NCBI RefSeq assembly: GCF_900116225.1 | Contig: NZ_FOZZ01000001.1 | Span: 62,001-126,000 of the forward strand | Reading direction: 5' to 3' | DNA from: Sphingobacterium wenxiniae | GTDB lineage: Bacteria > Bacteroidota > Bacteroidia > Sphingobacteriales > Sphingobacteriaceae | Length of the DNA: 64,000 nucleotides | Part shown: piece by piece, positions 34,223 to 43,622 of the stretch | Position numbering within the stretch: the stretch's first letter is position 1 | Layout: each line of letters starts with the position of its first letter | Position numbers and translations under genes: made by a program | Notes under the pieces: model-generated | The model's input: the letters and a program-made list of their open reading frames with translations, nothing else | Database searches by the model: none | Told to the model about the DNA's origin: nothing

Positions 34223-34900
34223 TTAGCTTATCCGTTCCGTATTTAAAGCTTTTGCCCAATGTTGATATTGACATCGCGGACAGTAACCATCTGCTGTTAT
34301 GGTATAGGCACAAATTACATAACCGCAATTCATACAAGCAAAGGGACCATGTTCCGTAGAGATATCAATCTTGGTATAGTGATCAGGAAACAATGGTAAG
34401 CCAAACTTTACTTCTTCATCTGAATAGAACAGTACACTCATCGACCCATCAGTTTCCAATACCGCTAATTTTACTTGTCCTAAATGTTCAATAGATTGAT
34501 TCCGTAGTTCAGTAAAAAATTCCATAGTAGAAAAGTCAGTATCTTTTTTGTGCTTCAGATCAAACATTCCTTCCCGAACTACTATGGTTTCTTGCCCCTC
34601 CAAAACCCTGTGGACCCGTAATGACTTAGAAGCCAACCATGTCAATGATTTGTATACCACAAGGGTCACAGAAAATACAATTACTGCATATATAATGGGA
34701 ATGTCTTCTTGGAACATAGGATCTCCAGCAGCAGAACCCAATCCTAAGATAATTGCAACTTCAAACAAGGATAATTGTCGGACACCTCGTTTTCCAGATA
34801 AACGCAACACCAACAAAATCATTAGGAACATGACCACTGTACGACCAATGATCTCTCCAATAAATTGCCATTCTACGCCATTAATAAAGAAATTTCCCAC
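34223..34900 (-). CDS. DUF421 (YetF/YcaP-type) membrane protein with zinc-ribbon tail
   Basis: 225 residues. Three N-terminal membrane helices (VVMFLMILLVLRLSGKRGVR; IIYAVIVFSVTLVVYKSLTW) with the family motif GKRGVRQLSLFEVAIILGLG and the cytosolic part (MEFFTELRNQSIEHLGQVKL AV). The end is unusual: MNCGYVICAYTITADGYCPRC contains two CxxC pairs, a probable zinc ribbon fused to the DUF421 core. The start is GTG at 34900, since no suitable ATG exists upstream. Function unknown. It follows the acidic small protein with 11 bp spacing. Confidence 0.82.
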   Translation of the reverse strand: MGNFFINGVEWQFIGEIIGRTVVMFLMILLVLRLSGKRGVRQLSLFEVAIILGLGSAAGDPMFQEDIPIIYAVIVFSVTLVVYKSLTWLASKSLRVHRVLEGQETIVVREGMFDLKHKKDTDFSTMEFFTELRNQSIEHLGQVKLAVLETDGSMSVLFYSDEEVKFGLPLFPDHYTKIDISTEHGPFACMNCGYVICAYTITADGYCPRCQYQHWAKALNTERIS

Positions 34901-34911
34901 AAGAGAACATG

Positions 34912-35196
34912 TTATAAATCATCACTCTGTTCCAGATCTTCGTGGTTGTCGCCTCCTAGGCTGTAATAATTGTTCTCTTCATCTTCCGAACCTATTTCCT
35001 CCTGTTCATCGTCCAATTCAGCACCTGGGATATCCAAACCATCATCCAAGGAGGAAGACTTACTCTTTGGGATTTGCCCTACCCGCTCATCTTCTATTCT
35101 TTTCTCTTGTTCGAAAATATCCTCTCGTTCATCATAATGCGGATAGTCAGGAAAATCTTCCTGATTGTCTTGTCTATTTTTCTTTGAATCTTGCAT
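34912..35196 (-). CDS. Small highly acidic protein, 94 aa
   Basis: No named family. About a third of its residues are Asp or Glu (DDEQEEIGSEDEENNYYSLG), so it is probably disordered. ATG at 35196. It is supported by its tight placement ahead of the DUF421 gene. Function unknown. Confidence 0.6.
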   Translation of the reverse strand: MQDSKKNRQDNQEDFPDYPHYDEREDIFEQEKRIEDERVGQIPKSKSSSLDDGLDIPGAELDDEQEEIGSEDEENNYYSLGGDNHEDLEQSDDL

Positions 35197-35274
35197 AATA
35201 TTGTTGTTTTACATTTTTACATAAAGACAAACAACAGCAGAAAAAGTTTCAAATGTTACGTGCAAACAGACTCA

Positions 35275-36036
35275 TCATCCTTCTTTTTCATTGAGGTATT
35301 TCCAATATCGTTTAGGGACATGTTGTACATGGAGCTTGGTATTCTTTCGTTCTACAATATTCGTACTTTGAAAGTAACGCTTCCACAACCTATCGTACAA
35401 TTGCTCTTCCGTACTGCATACCGCTTCCAACTGCTTTACATCAATGGACTTATCAAATACAATCTCCCTAACCGTAGACTTATCGTAATGCAATCCATAT
35501 TGCCGTTTTACATCATAGATAATCCACAGCTGATCGGCATAGCGATCTTTGAAATGGGTAGAAATGAGCGGTAGAACATTAAAATCTGGTTCAATTAACG
35601 CCAAGAAAATACCATCTGTACTTTCCCTAAACCGTACAAAAGCTTTGAAACGATGGCGCTCCCGCATAACTGACTTATGGATCTTCTTAATTTGCAAGAC
35701 ATCCTCATGCGCATAGTTGCTGTGTACAGATTTTTCACCTGCCATATAATATTGAACAACACGTAATATAAGTACTTCGATGCCTTCCTTTTCCGATAGA
35801 AAAGCACAATAAAGCTCCTGCAGAGCGACTTTTCCAACGTTCTTTAGCAGTCCATTCTTAACACGTAACGCTTTCTTTTTATCTGTATATACCTGATGTG
35901 TACGACCAAAAAGTGATTGCGTAACCGCTGTGCCCGATTTAACGATAATACAGCTCTGCAAACGATATTCATAATCTTCAAAAATAGCCGTTAGCAATCC
36001 CTGCCACGTGCCATCGTAATAGACAGTCGTACTCAA
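35275..36036 (-). CDS. Putative DNA-repair protein, TIGR03915/DUF4130 type
   Basis: 253 residues, N-terminus TTVYYDGTWQGLLTAIFEDY as in the family that always accompanies the radical-SAM DNA-modification/repair protein. The C-terminal DUF4130 part contains HRFKAFVRFRESTDGIFLAL then HFKDRYADQLWIIYDVKRQY. It starts with TTG, overlapping the upstream stop (TTTTGAG). The exact reaction is unknown, but uracil-DNA-glycosylase-like folds have been proposed for the family. It is translationally coupled to the radical-SAM gene. Confidence 0.88.
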   Translation of the reverse strand: MSTTVYYDGTWQGLLTAIFEDYEYRLQSCIIVKSGTAVTQSLFGRTHQVYTDKKKALRVKNGLLKNVGKVALQELYCAFLSEKEGIEVLILRVVQYYMAGEKSVHSNYAHEDVLQIKKIHKSVMRERHRFKAFVRFRESTDGIFLALIEPDFNVLPLISTHFKDRYADQLWIIYDVKRQYGLHYDKSTVREIVFDKSIDVKQLEAVCSTEEQLYDRLWKRYFQSTNIVERKNTKLHVQHVPKRYWKYLNEKEG

Positions 36037-37289
36037 AACAAAGAAAGTTGACTACTCAAAGCCTTCTGATATTTGGATTGTGACTCTGCTAAGATATATT
36101 GCTTCAGTAACACCGCAGGCTTATCCGATTTTAAGGGTAAAAAACCCTCACAAATAATAAAGTACCGCACTTTATTTAGTGAGACACCAATCTTTTGAAG
36201 ATGTTCCAAACGCAGCTTACCAAATTTTCTGGCTGCAACAATCTTTTTTGCCGAGGTAACGCCTATTCCGGGAACCCGTACGATAAGCTCATAGGGCGAT
36301 TTATTAATATCCACCGGAAACTGATCTAAATGACGCAGGGCCCAACTCAGTTTTGGGTCGATATCTAAGTCCAGGTTGGGGTGTTGTTCGTCCAATACTT
36401 CATCGTGACGAAAACCATAAAAGCGCATTAACCAATCCGTTTGGTACAATCGGTTTTCACGGATAGCGGGAACTGCGGCACCTATTCCCGGTAATCTTTT
36501 ATCATGAGAAATAGGAATATAACCGGAGTAATAGACACGCTTAAGTTGATAGGTAGCATAATAATGATTGGCCGTCTGGATGATGTGTCGATCTGTCTCA
36601 TCAGCAGCACCGATAATCATCTGTGTACTTTGTCCGGCCGGCGCAAATTTAGGGGTAGACTTGATGATTTTCTTTTCTTCTTTTGTCCGCACAATTTCGC
36701 CTTTCAGATAATCCATAGGTTCATCCATATCCTTCCGGTTTTTCTCTGGCGCCAAGAGCTTTAATCCACTCTCGGTAGGAATTTCCAAATTCACACTAAG
36801 TCGGTCGGCATACAGTCCCGCTTCATACAACAGTTCATCCGACGCACCGGGAATGGTCTTAAGATGAATATAACCGTTAAAATGATGTTCCTGTCGCAAT
36901 TTCTTGGCCACCAACACCAGTCTTTCCATGGTAAAATCTGCATCTTTAAAAATACCAGAACTCAAGAACAGCCCTTCAATATAATTACGGCGGTAAAAGT
37001 TTATCGTCAAATCGACTACTTCCTGCACCGTGAAAGCTGCTCGTTTGATGTCGTTACTACGTCTGGAGACACAATACGCACAATCAAAAATACAATGGTT
37101 TGTCAGCAGTATCTTTAGCAAGGATACACATCGTCCATCCTCCGTATACGTATGACAAATACCGGCACCTGTATTGCCCAAACCTCGTTTGGTATTCTTA
37201 CGGTTGCTACCACTGGAACTACAGCTCACATCGTATTTTGCTGCATCCGCTAAAATCTCCAACTTCTCTTGTATACGTTCTGCCTGCAT
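36033..37289 (-). CDS. Putative DNA modification/repair radical-SAM protein (TIGR03916 type)
   Basis: 418 residues. The 4Fe-4S site is CX3CX2C-like in TNHCIFDCAYCVSRRSN (about residues 75-92). Other family blocks: GLFLSSGIFKDADFTMERLV, YIHLKTIPGASDELLYEAGL and LAPEKNRKDMDEPMDYLKGE. A C-terminal helix-hairpin-helix (VRVPGIGVTSAKKIVAARKF) fits DNA binding. ATG at 37289. The neighbouring DUF4130 protein overlaps its end, the standard pair. The biochemical role remains unproven. Confidence 0.9.
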   Translation of the reverse strand: MQAERIQEKLEILADAAKYDVSCSSSGSNRKNTKRGLGNTGAGICHTYTEDGRCVSLLKILLTNHCIFDCAYCVSRRSNDIKRAAFTVQEVVDLTINFYRRNYIEGLFLSSGIFKDADFTMERLVLVAKKLRQEHHFNGYIHLKTIPGASDELLYEAGLYADRLSVNLEIPTESGLKLLAPEKNRKDMDEPMDYLKGEIVRTKEEKKIIKSTPKFAPAGQSTQMIIGAADETDRHIIQTANHYYATYQLKRVYYSGYIPISHDKRLPGIGAAVPAIRENRLYQTDWLMRFYGFRHDEVLDEQHPNLDLDIDPKLSWALRHLDQFPVDINKSPYELIVRVPGIGVTSAKKIVAARKFGKLRLEHLQKIGVSLNKVRYFIICEGFLPLKSDKPAVLLKQYILAESQSKYQKALSSQLSLF

Positions 37290-37381
37290 CGCTATTTGAA
37301 ATTTCTTGAATTCAAATATACGACAATTTACTAATATTATTAGCTTTTTTGATGCTTAAAAAAAGATTTCCTCTCTTCCTC

Positions 37382-39019
37382 TCATACACTTACTTTAAAA
37401 GCTTTTCCATCTTTCTTTACTTTATAGTAGGCAAATGCACATCCCAAACCAAACATCATGAAAAGTAAATCAATAAAAAAGATATCATAGGCCCGAACGG
37501 CAAAGGTGTTCCATAGCCACTGTCCAGTAGACAGACCATTTGCAAGCGGAACAAGAAAACACAAAACAACAGAAAGCAAAAGTGTATGCTTATTAATGCG
37601 GGTAAGATTTCTCAGCACGACCAGATAAACACTCAACACCAACCAACTATAAAAATATGCCGAATATATAACAGATTGATCGACTTTGTTTAACATTTTG
37701 ACCATAATCAAGGTGAATGCTGTTACCGGCAACATGGCTAAACAAATCGCCAGAAATACATTGGCTGCCCAAAAGTTGAATCTCCGTTTATACACGGGGA
37801 TATTCGGTTTATCCCTTGCCACAAGCCATATCATAATCCCCGACAGGATAACGACACAACCTGTCAGACCCAATAGAAAAAAGACTATACGCAACGGTCG
37901 ACCACCAAAATCTCCAAAGTGCAAGTGATAGACCAGACTCTTCACGCGATCAATATGGTTGGTATCGTAATTCGGTGATTTTGTTTCTAGAACTTTACCA
38001 TCCTTCATTTGTACACGTGCATATCCTGAACCAGCAAAATTCAATCGGGAGTCTGGTTTAGATTCGATAATCACTTCCATACTCTCATCCATATAGTTAC
38101 GGATATACAGACGGGATATTTTGCTACCATTCCATTGCTGTTGCCAATCTGCGACAAAAGCATTGAAATCGACAGTTTTATCTAAAGGGCGATAGATGTA
38201 ATCTACTTTCATTTCCCTGTTATATTGTAAATCTTGATAGAGTTTAGCGTCCTCTCCAACATACAACAATTTGCTGAATGGCGATATAATGAAAAAATTG
38301 ACAATCAAGACTACACCTGTAATAGCAAAAACCAACTGGAATGGGAAACCGATAATTCCCAACACCGTGTGCATATCAGTCCATACGGTTTTCCATTTGC
38401 TCCACGGGCGGAACAGGAAAAAGTTGCTTTTTATCTTATCCCAATGCAGTAAAAGACCAGTTATCAATGCAAATAGGAAGAGAAAGGAAACAATTCCTGC
38501 TAATAAATAACCGAAAGGTGCTCCTAACCGAATTGGCATAGGAACTTGATTCAACTGTGCCAGAAAGTGTAAACGGTAAAGAAACTCACCCATATCGTAT
38601 CCTTCGGCATAGGAACTTTGGGTCTTATCGGTAAAAAAATGTAGAAAATAAGCCGAATCACCATCGTCCCTCCCCCTTCGTCCTCGCCCCTGTTGTCCCT
38701 CGGCCTTTGGCTTGGGTTTGCTGATCGTTGTATCCTGTGAAGTACTCATATTCACATAAGTCCCGTGTCCCTGTTTTAGCAGAAAAAAGTCAAAGTTACG
38801 ACCACGCAGATTGTACTTGCTGCCTAGTGAGTCAATAAGGTAGTTATAATCCTGACTATAATCTGTTGCGACCACAGATTTCCCTTTCTGCCATGCGGAA
38901 ATGTCATCTTTAAAAAAAGAGAGTGTGCCGGCAAAGAATATGACATAAAGCAATACTGCAATGATAATCCCACTAATTGTATGGGTATGAAAATAGATAT
39001 TATACCGCCTTTGGTTCAT
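37382..39019 (-). CDS. PepSY-domain iron-uptake reductase-type membrane protein
   Basis: 545 residues; PepSY-associated membrane-helix family. Four main membrane regions are visible (IYFHTHTISGIIIAVLLYVI; GYLLAGIVSFLFLFALITGL; FFLLGLTGCVVILSGIMIWL; a C-terminal run of helices). Family motifs: LHWDKIKSNFFLFRPWSKWK then WTDMHTVLGIIGFPFQLVF. His residues in helices may bind haem. Known relatives reduce or release iron from siderophores at the inner membrane (FoxB/XusC-like). It is the last gene of the iron cluster, read after two small membrane proteins. Confidence 0.87.
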   Translation of the reverse strand: MNQRRYNIYFHTHTISGIIIAVLLYVIFFAGTLSFFKDDISAWQKGKSVVATDYSQDYNYLIDSLGSKYNLRGRNFDFFLLKQGHGTYVNMSTSQDTTISKPKPKAEGQQGRGRRGRDDGDSAYFLHFFTDKTQSSYAEGYDMGEFLYRLHFLAQLNQVPMPIRLGAPFGYLLAGIVSFLFLFALITGLLLHWDKIKSNFFLFRPWSKWKTVWTDMHTVLGIIGFPFQLVFAITGVVLIVNFFIISPFSKLLYVGEDAKLYQDLQYNREMKVDYIYRPLDKTVDFNAFVADWQQQWNGSKISRLYIRNYMDESMEVIIESKPDSRLNFAGSGYARVQMKDGKVLETKSPNYDTNHIDRVKSLVYHLHFGDFGGRPLRIVFFLLGLTGCVVILSGIMIWLVARDKPNIPVYKRRFNFWAANVFLAICLAMLPVTAFTLIMVKMLNKVDQSVIYSAYFYSWLVLSVYLVVLRNLTRINKHTLLLSVVLCFLVPLANGLSTGQWLWNTFAVRAYDIFFIDLLFMMFGLGCAFAYYKVKKDGKAFKVSV

Positions 39020-39029
39020 GATTTAGTAA

Positions 39030-39311
39030 TTATTGGTTCAATAGATAAGGTAACATAAACAACAAAGCAAGAACGACATAGGTGATACATAATCGCCAAA
39101 ACTTCGGTTCTAAAAAAGCCCACAGTAAAAGTACAGCCCATAACACATAACCTGTAAAGAAAGCTGTAGCAATAACATTTTCCTTAGGCCAGATATAGGT
39201 AAGGCATAGATGAAAACTAATCATAACGACATATCCTCCAACCGTCCCCATAAGAATTTTACCCAAGCGAAGCCAAGGTGATTTCGTTAAATATTTTTTA
39301 TTCGCTGGCAT
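39030..39311 (-). CDS. Small membrane protein, 93 aa, iron cluster
   Basis: Unnamed protein with three hydrophobic segments (ILMGTVGGYVVMISFHLCLT; VIATAFFTGYVLWAVLLLWA; LCITYVVLALLFMLPYLL). The pattern fits small iron-reductase accessory proteins that accompany PepSY proteins in Bacteroidota. ATG at 39311. It is 10 bp before the PepSY gene and 6 bp after the 110-residue neighbour, so in one operon. Confidence 0.75.
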   Translation of the reverse strand: MPANKKYLTKSPWLRLGKILMGTVGGYVVMISFHLCLTYIWPKENVIATAFFTGYVLWAVLLLWAFLEPKFWRLCITYVVLALLFMLPYLLNQ

Positions 39312-39317
39312 GATGAT

Positions 39318-39650
39318 TTATCGGATAAAAAGTTCGATGAAAAGAGAAACAACGTAAAGACCAAAGATCCAAGACATAGACACATAACGAAAAGGAAAAA
39401 ACAGGACGATAACACTCCCCATAGCCATTAAAATCACGATAGCAGCAAACAAACCACTCCCTACGCCTAAATGTAATATTGCCAATATAAAAGCAAACAG
39501 CATCAATATGACGGATATAAACTTTGCCCTTTCGGGCTTCGCGGCCAACCTCTCGCCTAATTTTGTTCTGTCTTTCCAGCCTATCCGCTTAGAGGTCAAC
39601 ATCCAAACCATAAAGGCAAGGAAAAACAAAAAACATACAGTACTAATCAT
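39318..39650 (-). CDS. Small membrane protein, 110 aa, iron cluster
   Basis: Unnamed protein with an N-terminal hydrophobic segment, a basic loop (SKRIGWKDRTKLGERLAAKP) and three further hydrophobic stretches. It is co-directional with and tightly linked to the 93-residue and PepSY genes. ATG at 39650. Immediately upstream is a block of nested MITE-like repeats that separates it from the DUF4374 lipoprotein gene. Confidence 0.75.
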   Translation of the reverse strand: MISTVCFLFFLAFMVWMLTSKRIGWKDRTKLGERLAAKPERAKFISVILMLFAFILAILHLGVGSGLFAAIVILMAMGSVIVLFFPFRYVSMSWIFGLYVVSLFIELFIR

Positions 39651-39666
39651 AACGTAATGTGTAAAA

Positions 39667-39970
39667 GAGGGTATCCGAAAAGCCCAATAAATTATGTCTT
39701 TTCTCGCCTTGGGCGAGACTCAAGATGACAGTTTATTGATTTTCAATCACTGTTAAGTCTTTCCCGCTTGAGAAGCTGTTTAAATTTCTGTTTTTGCCGC
39801 ACTTCGACAGAGCTCAGCGTGACAAAAAACGCTCATGTGTCATACTGAGCTTGTCGCTGTATCTCGCCTCTGGCGATGGAAGGATAGACAAACGAAGTTT
39901 TTTTAATCTTTAAACAGCTTCTGAAGCAGGACTCAGACTCACAGAATTGACGACTTTTCGGACAATTCCC
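39667..39970. mobile_element. Outer MITE-like element, 304 bp, split by an inner element
   Basis: Ends GAGGGTATCCGAAAAG (39667-39682) and CTTTTCGGACAATTCCC (39954-39970) are the same terminal type as 3353-3493 and 17135-17223. The interior holds CTCGCCTTGGGCGAG hairpins and the insertion at 39771-39922. It accounts for the whole gap between the DUF4374 and 110-residue genes; no gene is present. It may weaken or end read-through from the receptor part of the cluster. Confidence 0.7.
39771..39922. mobile_element. Inner repeat element, 152 bp, nested in the outer MITE
   Basis: Perfect 14-bp terminal inverted repeats AGAAGCTGTTTAAA / TTTAAACAGCTTCT. Internally it carries CACTTCGACAGAGCTCAGCG and, inverted, TCATACTGAGCTTGTCG, a palindromic repeat widespread in Bacteroidota genomes. 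Its nesting shows at least two insertion events at this locus. Confidence 0.7.
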
Positions 39971-39981
39971 CAACTAAATTC

Positions 39982-41202
39982 TTAATCAACACGAGTTACA
40001 GCAGTGATAGAACCACCTTCGACGCGTAGTCCTTGTGTCGCTGTAGCTGAGGCGGCATTCACCTTATATACATAGCTTACACCATCAGTCAAAGCTACCC
40101 CGATATAAGCATTTCCATCTTTTGCAGAATAGTTATTATTGGTAACCGCTTTAATAGTACTTAAGTCAGGCATACCCGTAACATCTTTGTACGTTTTATT
40201 GTATACATCGATGATGGCCAATCGCTTCCCATTAGTATATTCACCTTTTTCCTCATCTGTCACCATCTGTGCAACAAATTTACCTTGACCTACGTAAATC
40301 CAGTTCGTAATACTTTTACCTCCGCTTGCAGCTTCTATATCATAGAAGAAAGATTTGTCAAACTCTGTTGTACCGGCAGCAATTTTGGTAATAGCAGATG
40401 GCTTAGTCGAGCTGAATTTTCCATCTTTTTTCGCCACAGAAGAAGAGAAAGCATATACATCGTTTCTCTCATCGACGGCCAATCCATCCGTGAAATATCT
40501 ACCGATGAAACTTGTACGGTCATCCTTGATTACCTTTTCCAATTTCATGTCAGGATAGGAATATACCGCTATCCAGGCATTATCTGGAAACGATGTTTCA
40601 AAAGCGGCTCCACAACAAGCCTGCACAGACATATAAGGAGCAAATACTTTCGTGCCGACTTGTTTAATCCATGTGAAGAAAGCCGATTCCCCGTTTCCGG
40701 CTACCTCCTGCACATTCAATATACCTTCACCTGTAATGGTTAAGCTATTGGTATTGACACGGTAATAATTTGCTAATGGGTTAGTTATATTTCTTGGAAT
40801 CTTTAACAACAAAATATCATCGTTGACCGGTGCAAAAGCTTGAACTGTTTCCGTTTGGAAGTTAGACAGCTTGTTCAGCTTTCCATCTACCACGTTATAG
40901 GTAGTTACAGCACCGGGATTTCCTTGTCCATACAGCATACTAAAGAATTTCTGATTATGGGTCACATAATAACGGTAGGTTCCATCCTGTTCAACACCTT
41001 GACCTGCCGTAGTCACCGTGCCCGATTCTAAACTTGAAGCAGTCAAAAGATAATCGGCGACACCAGTTGCCGCAACAGGTGTAACAGCCAAGACATAATT
41101 TCCTTTGGTGTCAGGAGCGGGTTCCACTTTATCATCTGAACAGGATAAAGTGAACGATGCCATGGTCAAAGCCACAGCTGTAGCGTAAATTCTATTTTTC
41201 AT
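39982..41202 (-). CDS. DUF4374 surface lipoprotein (XusB-like, siderophore binding?)
   Basis: 406 residues from ATG 41202, chosen because it opens a normal lipoprotein signal (MKNRIYATAVALTMASFTLS, lipobox LSC); an ATG ten codons upstream is possible. The body is a repeated beta-strand pattern consistent with a beta-propeller. DUF4374 lipoproteins accompany siderophore receptors; XusB of B. thetaiotaomicron is the best-known comparable protein and captures xenosiderophores. It lies directly after the TonB receptor (7-36 bp), the standard receptor-lipoprotein order. Confidence 0.85.
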   Translation of the reverse strand: MKNRIYATAVALTMASFTLSCSDDKVEPAPDTKGNYVLAVTPVAATGVADYLLTASSLESGTVTTAGQGVEQDGTYRYYVTHNQKFFSMLYGQGNPGAVTTYNVVDGKLNKLSNFQTETVQAFAPVNDDILLLKIPRNITNPLANYYRVNTNSLTITGEGILNVQEVAGNGESAFFTWIKQVGTKVFAPYMSVQACCGAAFETSFPDNAWIAVYSYPDMKLEKVIKDDRTSFIGRYFTDGLAVDERNDVYAFSSSVAKKDGKFSSTKPSAITKIAAGTTEFDKSFFYDIEAASGGKSITNWIYVGQGKFVAQMVTDEEKGEYTNGKRLAIIDVYNKTYKDVTGMPDLSTIKAVTNNNYSAKDGNAYIGVALTDGVSYVYKVNAASATATQGLRVEGGSITAVTRVD

Positions 41203-41238
41203 TTTTGTCATTTGTATTATTGAGTTAAACATTATTGA

Positions 41239-43566
41239 TTATTTTGTTGTGCGCTGAAAATAATAGCGCAGGTTTAGGTAGAATGCACGTCCAGGTTTCT
41301 GCAAACTGAAATTGTCATAGAGTCGGGCATCATTTAGATTACGGGCTTCCAAGCCGATGTTGTATTTCCCGTTTGCCAAACTATACACCGCGTTAACGTC
41401 ATGACTGACTTGTTTCATAATTTCCAATTTCTCCCCACCACGACTTGGCCAATAGAGGTAAAAATCATGCACATACAGTAAATTATAGCCTACACTTAAT
41501 CTGTTGCCCTGCCCCCCTACATTATTGAAGATGACAGAAGCATCCGCATTTCCAAAGAAATAAGGTATATTCGGCATTTGGTCGTTATAAACAGGACTTA
41601 CGCCAGTATATTCCGGTTCATATTTTTGCTTGTTCTGCAAGTATTGATAGGTTATTGAACCTCCTAACCGCAAATAGTCCTTATACGAATAATGTATTTC
41701 CGCGTCTGCCCCTCTGGTGGCTACTCCTTCTCTGTTATCAGCGACTAACTTGGATTGATTGTTATTGAATCGATTAAAGATGAAATCATAAGCATAGCGG
41801 TATATTAAATTACCAGCGATAGAAAAACGATGGTAATCCCCCGATTTCCAACCATAATTTGCACCCAGATTGATATTATGACTGCGTTCAGGTTTCAAAC
41901 TAAAGTTTGCTTCTTGATTCTCCAAATCACCAAATATTTCATAAGCAGTCGGCATCCGGTTGGTCAATTCATAAGATGCTTTCACTTGAAGATTGGGCTG
42001 TAAGAAATAAGTAGAGGCTAAACCATAACCAAAACGGTTTGCCGTACTTGCTGTCGCATCGCCTGTCTGATTACGTTGATGAATAAACTTAGAAAAAACT
42101 GTTGTGCTCCAAACATCTTTAATATCGTAGCTATATCCTACCCCTAGCATATTCTTAAAGGAGCGTTGACCACGTTCATACATGCTGCTAAGCGGATCCA
42201 AAAGATTCTCCCCTTTTCTATTAAAGGTGCTGGCTACATTACTAAGCGCAAGTGAATGCCTTTCACCTAATTGATAATTTGCCGCTAAGGTAGCAAGCCC
42301 TTCATTATTACGGTATTCATATACCTGTTTACTACGCTCTCCTCCGGATCCATTAGGCTTGAAATTGCCAAACCAATCATAGCGTCTGTCAAGTGTATCG
42401 ATATTTCGTTCTTTACCCAAGTTAAAATTTGCATTCAACGTAACGTCAAGACCAGGCAGAAGATCTTTTTTCTGATATTTTAATGTCGGCATCAAGGTAT
42501 TTCCACGACGGTGCCACCCGCCAAACACCGAAATCATACGTGCCCCGGTCTGTATTTCTTTATAGTTTTGCCCGATCGTCATTCCAACCAATAAGCGGTC
42601 AGCATACGGTTTATTAACTACCCCCACCTGAGCAACCACTGCTTCATTATGATATTGATCGTGGAAACGTCTCACTACCGCATCTTTGGTATACGCTCCC
42701 GTATAAATATCCGCAGCATCTACCGTCACTTTGTAGTTGTTGTCTGAATAGTTTTGATAAGCGTTCAACAAGAAAGTGAAACCACTTTCGGTTGTTACAC
42801 CTGCATTGATAACCGTACGATGTGTATTGAAAGAACCATAAGAGTATGAGGCATCCACATAATTCCGGGCTTTGGTAGAAGTCACAATATTGATAGCTCC
42901 GCCCAATGCATCCGAGCCCAACCACATTGGCACTACACCTTTGTATATCTCTACACGTTCTGCCATATTGATCGGAATGTTATTGATCTGGAAGGAGGAA
43001 CCAAAATTATCCATCGGAATCCCGTCTATAAAGTAACGGATATGGTTTCCGGAAAACCCATTCAGAGAAAGGTTAAAATTGGAACCCACCCCACCCGATT
43101 CTCGCACACGAATACCAGCTACACGATCCAAAGCACCGGAGATGTTCAATGTTGTATTGTAGAGCTTTGTTGCGTCGATAGCCGTCACATTGTAAGCCTG
43201 TCGGTTAACCTCATTCACTTTAGTTCGCCCAAACACATCCACCTGCTCTATTTTCTTATCATCGGGTTGAAGCTCGAAAACAATAGGTGATACTGCAGAT
43301 CCCAAAGAAATCTGTTTGGAAAAAGATTCCATACCGGTTGCCGTAATCCGAATATGTACAGTAGATTTTGAGGTTGTAAAAGTAAAAAGCCCGTTTTCGT
43401 CGGCTTGCTGTGTATTATTTTCGATATAAATACTAGCATTTGCAACGGGTTCACCTGCTGAGAGGACACGCCCAGTATAGGTTTGGGCCGCTTGCTGTGC
43501 CATGGCGGAAAATGCACACAGCAACAACATACAGATAGTTATAAAAATTTTGTTATTTTGCTTCAT
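41239..43566 (-). CDS. TonB-dependent siderophore receptor (XusA-like)
   Basis: 775-residue outer-membrane receptor. Signal peptide ending AMA (MKQNNKIFITICMLLLCAFS), carboxypeptidase-like N-terminal domain (TYTGRVLSAGEPVANASIYI), Ton-box-like IEQVDVFGRTK, plug with YFIDGIPMDNFGSSFQINN and MAERVEIYKGVVPMWLGSDA, and a barrel whose C-terminus is FYLNLRYYFQRTTK. It is shorter than SusC proteins and of the iron-siderophore type. Its linkage to DUF4374, DUF4198 and PepSY genes makes iron-siderophore import the likely task; the ligand is unknown. Confidence 0.9.
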   Translation of the reverse strand: MKQNNKIFITICMLLLCAFSAMAQQAAQTYTGRVLSAGEPVANASIYIENNTQQADENGLFTFTTSKSTVHIRITATGMESFSKQISLGSAVSPIVFELQPDDKKIEQVDVFGRTKVNEVNRQAYNVTAIDATKLYNTTLNISGALDRVAGIRVRESGGVGSNFNLSLNGFSGNHIRYFIDGIPMDNFGSSFQINNIPINMAERVEIYKGVVPMWLGSDALGGAINIVTSTKARNYVDASYSYGSFNTHRTVINAGVTTESGFTFLLNAYQNYSDNNYKVTVDAADIYTGAYTKDAVVRRFHDQYHNEAVVAQVGVVNKPYADRLLVGMTIGQNYKEIQTGARMISVFGGWHRRGNTLMPTLKYQKKDLLPGLDVTLNANFNLGKERNIDTLDRRYDWFGNFKPNGSGGERSKQVYEYRNNEGLATLAANYQLGERHSLALSNVASTFNRKGENLLDPLSSMYERGQRSFKNMLGVGYSYDIKDVWSTTVFSKFIHQRNQTGDATASTANRFGYGLASTYFLQPNLQVKASYELTNRMPTAYEIFGDLENQEANFSLKPERSHNINLGANYGWKSGDYHRFSIAGNLIYRYAYDFIFNRFNNNQSKLVADNREGVATRGADAEIHYSYKDYLRLGGSITYQYLQNKQKYEPEYTGVSPVYNDQMPNIPYFFGNADASVIFNNVGGQGNRLSVGYNLLYVHDFYLYWPSRGGEKLEIMKQVSHDVNAVYSLANGKYNIGLEARNLNDARLYDNFSLQKPGRAFYLNLRYYFQRTTK

Positions 43567-43622
43567 CTTTTTAATCGTAACACATTATGAAGATTCCTAC
43601 TACTCGCTTAATGTAGTAAAGA

